Positions 1 through 5,118 of a stretch of DNA of 5,118 nt are shown one piece after another. The stretch is from Deltaproteobacteria bacterium (GTDB lineage Bacteria > Desulfobacterota > DSM-4660 > Desulfatiglandales > HGW-15). The position numbers were made by a program, and so were the translations under genes. Within the stretch, counting starts at the first letter, position 1, and every line of letters begins with the position of its first letter. The stretch is taken from positions 1 through 5,118 of the forward strand of contig DAOVAK010000254.1 in assembly GCA_030671095.1 (NCBI GenBank), given 5' to 3'. The notes under the pieces were generated by a model, which worked only from the letters and a program-made list of their open reading frames with translations, made no database searches and was not told the DNA's origin.

Positions 1-261
1 CTGCCCGCCATCGCGAGCCTGAACTCGCTCAGGCGAGGCGGGCGGGCGGGGTAGCCGCCCAAAAAAAAGGAAAAAAAAAAACGTTCACGTTTTGTAAACC
101 CCAACAAAACCGGTTTTATTAAATACACTAATTATTTTTGCACAAAAACGGGTATTTTTGGGGTTTACATAACCTGCACCTTTTTTCATTTACTTTTTTT
201 CCCGGGGCCACCCCCCCCGCCCGCCTCGCCTGAGCGAGTTCAGGCTCGCGATGGCGGGCAG
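1..261. repeat. 261-base palindromic fold-back (MITE-like) element upstream of selD
   Basis: Bases 1-46 are the exact reverse complement of 216-261. Without any gap, the pairing continues inward from 47-104 against 158-215 (45 of 58 positions by hand count) and from 105-120 against 142-157 (11 of 16), leaving a centre of about 21 bases. The outer arms are GC-rich. The inner arms carry A-runs facing T-runs and a perfect 12-base match, TGTAAACCCCAA at 93-104 against 158-169. Each outer arm also holds a small hairpin, for example GCCTGA/TCAGGC at 17-34. No coding potential is evident. The layout fits a non-autonomous fold-back or MITE-like repeat, or a large transcript hairpin. The window starts at the first base of the arm, so the true left edge and any target duplication cannot be seen. 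Confidence 0.8.
106..117. repeat. 12-base perfect palindrome in the fold-back
   Basis: AAAACCGGTTTT is self-complementary and lies near the centre of the larger fold-back, in the A/T-rich part. It could be an operator-like site or simply part of the repeat. Nothing in the sequence links it to a named regulator. Confidence 0.3.
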
Positions 262-267
262 GCGTTG

Positions 268-293
268 TATAAAATCGCGAGAGCGATTTTATA
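268..293 (+). promoter_or_regulatory. GAGA-tetraloop hairpin directly before the selD ribosome binding site
   Basis: TATAAAATCGC (268-278) pairs perfectly with GCGATTTTATA (283-293) around the loop GAGA, which is a GNRA-type tetraloop closed by C-G. The 3' side ends three bases before GGAGGG (297-302), the selD Shine-Dalgarno site, which lies five to six bases before ATG 307. A stem this close to the ribosome site could affect translation or mRNA stability. It has no T-run after it, so it is not an intrinsic terminator for this strand. Its regulatory role is inference, and it may instead be a small dispersed repeat. Confidence 0.5.
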
Positions 294-306
294 ACTGGAG
301 GGACAA

Positions 307-1359
307 ATGGCTTTTTTCAGGAAGAAAAAGACGCTGACGGGCCTTGCCCGCACCTGCGGTTGAGCCGCGAAAATTGATCCGACAGTTCTGTCGGAAGCCC
401 TTGAAGCCCTGAAAGGCTCCAAAGATCCCAATCTGCTCGTCGGTTTTGAGACGAGCGATGATGCAGCCGTATATCGTCTTTCGTCTGATACTGCTCTTGT
501 CAGTACAGTGGACTATATCACGCCGCCTGTTGATGATCCGTATTGGTTTGGACAGATTGCAGCGGCAAATTCTCTCTCTGATATATATGCCATGGGTGGC
601 AAGCCCCTCGTGGCCCTCAACCTGGTCATGTTTCCTGCCAAAAAACTGGACATGGGATTATTGAAGGAAATCCTTCTCGGTGGCCACGAAAAGGTTGTGG
701 AAGCAGGTGCCTCTATGGCTGGTGGTCATTCGGTGGATGATAATGAACCCAAATATGGCCTGGCGGTTACAGGCGTGGTACACCCTGAACGTCTCCTGAC
801 CAACACCGGGGTCACAGAAGGGGATGCCCTGATATTAACCAAGCCCCTCGGCAGTGGCGTGCTGTTTAATGCCAACCGGTCCAAGAAGCTCCCCTGGAAA
901 GAGTTGGAACAGATCCTCCCCATACTGGCAACCCTCAACAACAAGTCCCTTGAGATCGCCACCAAGTTCGATGTCCATGCATGTACAGACGTCACGGGCT
1001 TTGCCATTATGGGCCACACCCTTGAGATGGCAAAAGGGAGTGGTGTGGAGATAAATCTCTCTTACAGCGAGCTGCCCTTTTATCCAAATGCCCTTGAGAT
1101 GTATCAGAAGGGAGAAACGACGGGGAGCAATGCGGGCAACAAAAAATTGGTTGAAGGGTTTTTCAAAATAGACAAAGACCTAACCAGTGAGCAGGAGGAA
1201 TTGCTCTTTGACCCCCAGACATCCGGGGGGCTTCTCATATCCGTCCCGTCTTCACAGGCCGATGATCTAATGAAAGAATTGAAGGCAGCAGGTGTTGATG
1301 CCACTTCTCGTGTGGGTGAAGTGGTATCCAATGGCAACCCCTTCGTGACGGTTGTTTAG
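307..1359 (+). CDS. selD: Selenide, water dikinase (selenophosphate synthetase), selenocysteine-containing
   Basis: SelD converts selenide and ATP to selenophosphate, AMP and phosphate in the cytoplasm, supplying selenocysteine-tRNA synthesis. Read through the in-frame TGA at 361-363, the gene encodes 350 residues, normal for the family. Residues 16-23 read T-C-G-Sec-A-A-K-I. Sec19 aligns with catalytic Cys17 of E. coli SelD, and Lys22 with its essential Lys20. The AIRS-family landmarks follow in order: SDDAAVY (50-56), the DDP-FG-IAAAN-LSD-YAMGG block (76-98), GGHS...EPKYG (139-151), CTDVTGF..MGH (226-237) and DPQTSGGLL (302-310). ATG 307 is preceded by GGAGGG, and an in-frame TAA at 292-294 rules out an earlier start. 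An annotation that treats UGA as stop would give a truncated gene starting near GTG 508 and lacking the catalytic segment. It appears to be a single-gene transcript ended by the terminator at 1397-1429. Confidence 0.95.
361..395 (+). promoter_or_regulatory. Selenocysteine UGA codon with bacterial SECIS hairpin
   Basis: The in-frame TGA (361-363) is followed by a perfect 7-bp stem, TCCGACA (378-384) with TGTCGGA (389-395), closing the four-base loop GTTC (385-388). The loop begins 21 bases after the UGA and has G first, with U next. These features match the general bacterial SECIS pattern as I know it: a short hairpin about 16-37 bases after the UGA, with a G among the first two loop bases, recognised by SelB. 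The hairpin lies within codons for residues 24-30, so it is also coding sequence. Binding by SelB is inferred. Confidence 0.85.
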
Positions 1360-1396
1360 AACGCCTATCAGATTCCACAAAGTAGTCATGATTTAT

Positions 1397-1429
1397 AGGC
1401 CTATCATCAACAGGTGGTAGGCCTTTTTT
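1397..1429 (+). terminator. Intrinsic terminator of selD
   Basis: GGCCTATCA (1398-1406) pairs with TGGTAGGCC (1415-1423), giving nine base pairs including one G-U, around an eight-base loop. Six T residues (1424-1429) follow directly. It lies 38 bases after the selD stop codon, which is a typical rho-independent arrangement. A second copy of GCCTATCA at 1363-1370 could pair with the same 3' arm. Confidence 0.85.
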
Positions 1430-1719
1430 CCGTCACACCTCTTCTTCACCACTTGTTTGGTGTGATCCGACCTCATATCAAAGCAATACGAGCTTGACTC
1501 ACTCTTGAAAGCCGCCCTGGCGCAATCAAAGTGGTGTAGGCTGATCTAGACATCAAGGCCTCAGAAGCTGAAAAGATTCGCTTGCCTTGAAAACGTTTTT
1601 TCCGTCCAATAGTTATACATCCTTCCCTCATATGTTAGCCTCAATTCAGAGATTGCCCGCAGATGGTTCGCTCATGATGTGCTTCCCTGGTTCTTGACGA
1701 ATAATTCTCATAAAATAGG

Positions 1720-1749
1720 TTGACAAGAGGCACGCTGCACACATATCCT
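1720..1749 (+). promoter_or_regulatory. Possible sigma-70 promoter for the rnf operon
   Basis: A perfect -35 hexamer, TTGACA (1720-1725), is followed after 18 bases by TATCCT (1744-1749), which matches the -10 consensus at four of six positions. If used, it would give a leader of roughly 290 bases before rnfC. The -10 match is modest and single hexamers arise by chance, so this is only a candidate. Confidence 0.3.
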
Positions 1750-2033
1750 TAAGAAGTACCACCTTGTAGCATATGTGAGGCATCTGAAGTTGTCCTCAAG
1801 CGATAAGCTGGATCTGAGCTCTTTTATACTGCTCCTCGATCAGGCCAGACGACTCTTAAGACAGAGACGCAGCAGCACGAGTTCAAAGTTCCTTGCTCCC
1901 TCTGCCTTGCATAACAATCACATTCTCTAGAAGATACCTGGCCTCTAAAATGAAGAGAATTCACGTCATTCTTTCTCAAATATTTCTCTACTTGAGATCC
2001 TGATTTCTGGCTGTTTCGGAATTGAACCCGCAT

Positions 2034-2038
2034 GGGAG
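2034..2038 (+). promoter_or_regulatory. rnfC ribosome binding site, deciding the start
   Basis: GGGAG lies eight bases before ATG 2047, an ideal spacing. It lies inside the reading frame of the earlier in-frame ATG at 2032, and no purine-rich site precedes that ATG. Translation therefore most likely starts at 2047, where the protein reads MEIIRSYGGLKF, close to the usual RnfC N-terminus. Confidence 0.7.
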
Positions 2039-2046
2039 ACTCGCCA

Positions 2047-3381
2047 ATGGAGATTATTAGATCTTATGGTGGTCTGAAATTTCAAGAGGAACTTCCATCA
2101 CCCGAAAAACCCATTGAAGATTTACCTCCCCCCGAGAGTCTTATCCTTCCCCTTTCAGACCTGGCAGGTATCTCTAGCAGACCTCTTGTTCAGAGAGGTG
2201 AATCGGTATTCAAAGGAGAGAAGGTGGGAGAGGTCCTCAACAACCGAACGCCACCCATCCATTCCTCTGTCTCAGGAAGGGTCACGGGGATTGATACCTA
2301 TCGTTTCGTGGAGAGCGGCAATGTCCTGAGTCTCTTTATCAAGTCCGATGGCAGGGAGAGATGGAAAACAGAAACCGCTCACCCCAAAAGCCGCACTGAC
2401 CGAAAAGCGTCCGCCCTTGTTCAACAGATAAAAGAATCAGGTGTTCAGATCATCCCCTTTGAGTCATTGCCGCAGGCTGAAGGGCGTGGCGCCGAGTCTG
2501 CAAAAGTTGAGCAATTTGTCATTAATGGCATTGAGCACGGTTTCGCCGGATCTATTGCTCGGCGTTTAATGGTGGAAAAAACCTCTGAACTCCTTGAAGG
2601 GATCCGCCTTATAAAGAGCGTCTTCCATCCCCAAAAGATCTTTCTTGCAGTTAATGAAAATCATGAAGATGTGAGCCGGGTTATCGAAAGTAGTGGTCTG
2701 AACAAAGAAGTCGATGTCATTAAGTTGAACGTCTACTACCCTTTGGGACATCCCCACCTCCTTTTCAAAAGGATTTTTGACAGGGAGATCCCATCCCCCG
2801 GCGGAAGCGCCATTGATATGGGCGTGGCATTCGTCAGTGTGGACAGGGTCATTCACGCCTCAGAAGCCGTGTTGTTCGACAAACCCATGATTGAACAATA
2901 CGTCACGGTTTCAGGGGAAGGTGTTCATACCCCGAAAAACTTGAAGGTCAGAATAGGAACCCCTTTAAGAGATCTTATAGATTCTTGTGGTGGATTTAAA
3001 GGGAACCCCGGTCGAATCATCTTAGGTAGCCCTTTGGATGGGATGGCACAGTTTTCTCTAGAGCGACCGGTATTAAAGAATACCCGCTGGCTCTGGGTGC
3101 AACCCGAAGGGGAGGTGGTGAAGGACAAATACCTTCCATGCATCAGCTGCGGTGATTGCGTCGATGTTTGTCCCGTTCACCTGATGCCTAATTTCCTGGG
3201 TAAATTTTGTGAATTTTGCAAGTACGAGGAAGCAGCTCACAAGTATGATCTTTTTACCTGCATTGAATGTGGACTCTGCGCTTATGTCTGCCCCTCCAAG
3301 CGTCCTATGGTCCATTTTATCAAAATGGGAAAATGGGAGCTGTCACTCAAGGGAAAAGAGGATGCAAAACGAACAATATAA
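2047..3381 (+). CDS. rnfC: Rnf electron transport complex subunit RnfC, variant lacking the usual FMN/NADH motifs
   Basis: RnfC is the peripheral subunit of the membrane Rnf complex and normally accepts or donates electrons with NAD(H). This 444-residue protein has the N-terminal lipoyl-like barrel (PLVQRGESVFKGEKVGE, 46-62; PPIHSSVSGRV, 69-79). A NuoF-like middle region and an SLBB domain (about 286-335, with VTVSGEGV and IGTPLRDLI) follow. Two C-terminal 4Fe-4S motifs are present: C365-C368-C371-C375P and C405-C408-C411-C415P. The usual GLGGAGFPTHVKL-type flavin/NADH loop should follow ESGV (130-133) but is absent, replaced by an unrelated stretch up to VING. The usual INGAECEP reads I-N-G-I-E-H-G-F (159-166). 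An extra CxxC (C388, C391) sits between the clusters. It is the first gene of rnfCDGE and overlaps rnfD. Family identity is firm; the altered electron partner is inference. Confidence 0.93.
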   Translation: MEIIRSYGGLKFQEELPSPEKPIEDLPPPESLILPLSDLAGISSRPLVQRGESVFKGEKVGEVLNNRTPPIHSSVSGRVTGIDTYRFVESGNVLSLFIKSDGRERWKTETAHPKSRTDRKASALVQQIKESGVQIIPFESLPQAEGRGAESAKVEQFVINGIEHGFAGSIARRLMVEKTSELLEGIRLIKSVFHPQKIFLAVNENHEDVSRVIESSGLNKEVDVIKLNVYYPLGHPHLLFKRIFDREIPSPGGSAIDMGVAFVSVDRVIHASEAVLFDKPMIEQYVTVSGEGVHTPKNLKVRIGTPLRDLIDSCGGFKGNPGRIILGSPLDGMAQFSLERPVLKNTRWLWVQPEGEVVKDKYLPCISCGDCVDVCPVHLMPNFLGKFCEFCKYEEAAHKYDLFTCIECGLCAYVCPSKRPMVHFIKMGKWELSLKGKEDAKRTI

Positions 3382-4321
3382 GTTCTATGTCTCATTTCCA
3401 CCCTATCTCCAAAAAGGGAAAAGTGTCTCGACAATCATGTACGAATATCTGATCGCACTGATCCCCGCCCTGATCGCCGGTGTCTACTTCTTCCGGTTTG
3501 ATGCCCTTAAAGTCATAGGAATAGCCGTGGTAACGGCCCTCGTCTGTGAAGCCGGCATGGAGAAATTTCTGAGAAAAGATATCACCCTAAAAGATGGACA
3601 TGCGGTCTTGATAGGCCTTCTTCTGGCATCCTTACTCTCACCCAACATCCCATGGTGGGTCGTCGTCATCGGTTCAGCCTCGGGCGTTATCATAGGGAAG
3701 CAGATCTTTGGAGGGTTGGGCAACAATCCTTTTCACCCTTCTCTTGTTGGGTGGGTGATGATCAGACTGTCCTGGCCTGATGAATTCTTGGACTGGACCG
3801 AGCCTTTTGGTGGGCAAATTCCGGATCCTCCGCTACACGTCCTGAAATTTGACGGCTTGGAATCTTTTATAGACTATGACTATCAGCTTCTCGATCTTTT
3901 TATCGGGAGACAGGCTGGAAGTATCGGGAGTATCTGTATTGCGGCCCTTTTGGCAGGAGGGGTTTATCTCCTTTTGAGGCGTATGATTTCCTGGCACATT
4001 CCCGTCGGATTATTAGGGACGGTCTTTGTCTTCAGCGGCATTTTTTGGTTCATCGACAAGGAGACCTATCTTCATCCTCTGTTCCATCTCGCCGGTGGAA
4101 GTACGGTCCTTGCGGCCTTTTTTATCGCTACAGATCAGGTGACATCTCCTCTCATCCGCTGGAATCGGCTGGCCTATGGCATTATCATTGGCGCTCTTAT
4201 CGTGATTATAAGGATATGGGGGAAATATCCGGATGGCGTGGTTTTTGCGATTCTACTTGCCAATACGATTACCCCTCTGCTGAACAAAATAAAACCCAGG
4301 CCATACGGAGTAATAAAATAA
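3362..4321 (+). CDS. rnfD: Rnf complex membrane subunit RnfD, without the covalent-FMN threonine
   Basis: RnfD is an integral membrane subunit (NqrB/RnfD family) that normally holds a covalently bound FMN on the electron path. This 319-residue protein has about nine hydrophobic segments (for example 25-44, 48-66, 80-93, 96-116, 188-206, 212-231, 238-257, 270-286 and 292-306). Family motifs are NNPFHPSLVG (121-130), DLFIGRQAGSIG (178-189), PLFHLAGGS (239-247), ATDQVTSP (256-263) and YPDGVVFAILLAN (289-301). The flavinylation motif, normally S/T-G-A-T-P-L, aligns with P154-D-P-P-L158, so Pro156 replaces the acceptor Thr. ATG 3362 is favoured because AAGGGA lies seven bases before it and the protein then begins like other RnfD proteins. 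It overlaps the end of rnfC by 20 bases, implying coupled translation. An open frame extends upstream to 3209 but lies within rnfC. Confidence 0.93.
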   Translation: MQNEQYKFYVSFPPYLQKGKSVSTIMYEYLIALIPALIAGVYFFRFDALKVIGIAVVTALVCEAGMEKFLRKDITLKDGHAVLIGLLLASLLSPNIPWWVVVIGSASGVIIGKQIFGGLGNNPFHPSLVGWVMIRLSWPDEFLDWTEPFGGQIPDPPLHVLKFDGLESFIDYDYQLLDLFIGRQAGSIGSICIAALLAGGVYLLLRRMISWHIPVGLLGTVFVFSGIFWFIDKETYLHPLFHLAGGSTVLAAFFIATDQVTSPLIRWNRLAYGIIIGALIVIIRIWGKYPDGVVFAILLANTITPLLNKIKPRPYGVIK

Positions 4322-4322
4322 A

Positions 4323-4910
4323 ATGCGCGAAATGGTTAAAATGGTTCTAGTCCTTTCGGTCATCGGGACCATGATGGGATTTGCCCTTAGCTTTATGGAG
4401 AAGGTCACCAAAAAACCGATCGAATATTCCAGATTAAGATTCGTCAAGGGGCCCGCCGTTCTTTCCGTGTTATCTGGCTACGAAAATGATCCAATAATGG
4501 ACTATAAGAAGGATCAAGAGCTGGCTGGGAACATCATTAAATCCCTCTTCCCAGCCAAAAAAGATGGCAAATATTTTGCTGTGGCCTTTGAGGTGGAAGG
4601 CAAAGGCTACCATGCTGAAATGGGAATCATGATGGGGATTGACATCAGCTCAGGGGATCTCACAGGTGTCAGAGTCATGACCCACACTGAAACACCTGGT
4701 CTTGGAGCGAAGGTCACAGGACCCGCATTTTATGAACAGTTTTCGGGGTTAGGTATGAATGATATAGCCCTATCCGGTAAAGGGGGGAAGATCACTGCCA
4801 TCACGGGTGCCACTACATCCTCTCGGGGTGTGGCGGAAGCTGTCAAGAAGGGTCTGGAACTCTTTGAAATCAACAGGGACAGAATTTTGCGCTTTTTGGG
4901 TCAGGAATGA
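4323..4910 (+). CDS. rnfG: Rnf complex FMN-binding subunit RnfG
   Basis: RnfG (NqrC/RnfG family) is anchored by one N-terminal helix, with its FMN domain outside the cytoplasmic membrane, and carries a covalent FMN. Here a single membrane segment spans about residues 6-24. The HTETPGLG motif (121-128) typical of the family is followed by T161-G-A-T164-T-S-S. Thr164 is therefore the expected phosphoester-linked FMN site, attached by an ApbE-type flavin transferase. At 195 residues the length is normal. The gene starts one base after the rnfD stop codon, with GGAG (4307-4310) about 12 bases upstream; a second ATG lies three codons in. The intact flavin site contrasts with its loss in the neighbouring RnfD. 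Confidence 0.94.
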   Translation: MREMVKMVLVLSVIGTMMGFALSFMEKVTKKPIEYSRLRFVKGPAVLSVLSGYENDPIMDYKKDQELAGNIIKSLFPAKKDGKYFAVAFEVEGKGYHAEMGIMMGIDISSGDLTGVRVMTHTETPGLGAKVTGPAFYEQFSGLGMNDIALSGKGGKITAITGATTSSRGVAEAVKKGLELFEINRDRILRFLGQE

Positions 4911-4917
4911 CATGAAC

Positions 4918-4968
4918 CCAGGTTCAAGGCGCCAGCATTAGAGACCTGGCCAAGCTTTTTTTGTTGGC
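4918..4968 (+). promoter_or_regulatory. Hairpin plus T-run in the rnfG-rnfE gap (possible attenuator)
   Basis: CCAGGT (4918-4923) can pair with ACCTGG (4944-4949) around a 20-base loop, and a run of seven T residues (4956-4962) begins six bases later. An alternative stem, GCCAA (4949-4953) with TTGGC (4964-4968), would enclose the T-run and share a base with the first stem. The arrangement could be a weak or partial terminator that lowers rnfE expression, or an RNA processing site. The stem is short and set back from the T-run, so strong termination is unlikely. Confidence 0.35.
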
Positions 4969-5010
4969 ACGCATAAAGAAAGCAGAAAGAGCCCGGGGGA
5001 AATTGAAACA

Positions 5011-5118
5011 ATGAATCTCTGGAAAGATTTCAGCAAAGGTCTTTGGAAGGATATCCCGCCATTCCGCCTGGTATTGGGGCTGTGCCCGACGTTGGCTGTG
5101 ACGACGGCCGCAGACAGT
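5011..5118 (+). CDS. rnfE: Rnf complex membrane subunit RnfE (N-terminal 36 residues, cut by window end)
   Basis: RnfE (NqrD/RnfE family) is an integral membrane subunit that pairs with RnfA; together they hold a 2Fe-2S cluster within the membrane. The visible part begins MNLWKDFSKGLWKDIPPF and continues into RLVLGLCPTLAVTTAADS. It matches the family start, including the conserved LGLCP with Cys25 in the first membrane helix, the expected cluster ligand. GGGGGA (4995-5000) lies ten bases before ATG 5011. The position after rnfG fits the usual rnfCDGEAB order, so rnfA and rnfB are expected just beyond the window. Confidence 0.9.
   Translation, partial: MNLWKDFSKGLWKDIPPFRLVLGLCPTLAVTTAADS

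Larger units (their letters stand above)
1430..2046. other. Intergenic region between selD and rnfC, no convincing gene
   Basis: About 600 bases separate the selD terminator from rnfC. I translated stretches of both strands and recognised no protein family. The longest open frame (minus strand, 1824-2033) has no ribosome site and reads like noise. A 52-codon minus-strand frame (1473-1631) has a GAGG seven bases before its ATG but no recognisable product. Weak inverted repeats are present: TCACACC/GGTGTGA at 1433-1465, ATTCTCT/AGAGAAT at 1922-1960, and AAAACGTTTT at 1590-1599. The region could hold the rnf promoter with a long leader, or an unrecognisable gene remnant. I see no tRNA, riboswitch or CRISPR. 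Confidence 0.6.

Noticed and set aside
726..1019. 97-residue minus-strand frame inside selD
   Set aside because: It lies wholly opposite conserved SelD coding sequence and has no family resemblance.
508..1359. SelD starting at GTG 508
   Set aside because: This frame lacks the catalytic Sec/Lys segment and the SDDAAV motif, which are encoded upstream in the same frame across the TGA at 361. ATG 307 has a strong ribosome site.
1694..1716. TTGACG ... TAAAAT as a promoter
   Set aside because: The spacing between the two elements is only 11 bases, too short for sigma-70.
1999..2033. tRNA T-arm-like sequence on the minus strand (GGTTCAATTCC)
   Set aside because: The flanking bases do not form a proper T-stem, and no acceptor stem, anticodon arm or CCA lies around it. 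It also does not fit the long-armed tRNA-Sec that might be expected near selD.
1824..2033. 69-residue minus-strand frame in the selD-rnfC gap
   Set aside because: It has no ribosome site before its ATG, no recognisable motif and an unlikely composition (CCC, many Arg and Ser). It looks like chance.
2032..2046. Upstream in-frame ATG for rnfC at 2032
   Set aside because: No Shine-Dalgarno precedes it, while GGGAG lies at ideal spacing for ATG 2047, which gives the normal RnfC N-terminus.
4908..4979. UGA at the end of rnfG as a second selenocysteine codon, extending the protein to 4979
   Set aside because: RnfG is already full length, the extension resembles no RnfG tail, and the nearby stem does not fit a SECIS as well as the one in selD.

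Overview
The window looks like chromosomal DNA from a strictly anaerobic bacterium that uses selenocysteine. A Desulfobacterota (former deltaproteobacterial) sulfate reducer or syntroph is my best guess. The guess rests on a selenocysteine-type SelD, a complete-looking rnfCDGE gene order and moderate G+C. It is inference, because there is no rRNA or other marker gene here.

Layout. Bases 1-261 form one nearly gapless palindrome: GC-rich outer arms, A/T-rich inner arms and a short centre, resembling a fold-back or MITE-like repeat. Next come an 11-bp hairpin with a GAGA loop (268-293), a Shine-Dalgarno site and selD (307-1359). An in-frame UGA at codon 19 of selD falls exactly at the catalytic Cys/Sec position and is followed by a SECIS-like hairpin. 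An intrinsic terminator (1397-1429) closes selD. About 600 bases without a convincing gene follow, holding a possible sigma-70 promoter. The rnf operon then runs to the end: rnfC (2047-3381), rnfD (3362-4321, overlapping rnfC), rnfG (4323-4910), a 100-base gap with a hairpin and T-run, and the start of rnfE (5011 onward, cut by the window end).

Function. SelD makes selenophosphate for selenocysteine synthesis, so its own translation appears to depend on its product. Rnf is a membrane ion pump that normally couples electron flow between reduced ferredoxin and NAD+ to Na+ or H+ transport. The most notable point is that this Rnf appears to be a variant. RnfC keeps its barrel, SLBB and two 4Fe-4S motifs but has lost the glycine-rich FMN/NADH signature and the ECEP motif, and it has an extra CxxC. 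RnfD has proline where the covalent-FMN threonine should be. RnfG keeps its flavinylation motif. This suggests a complex whose electron partner may not be NADH.
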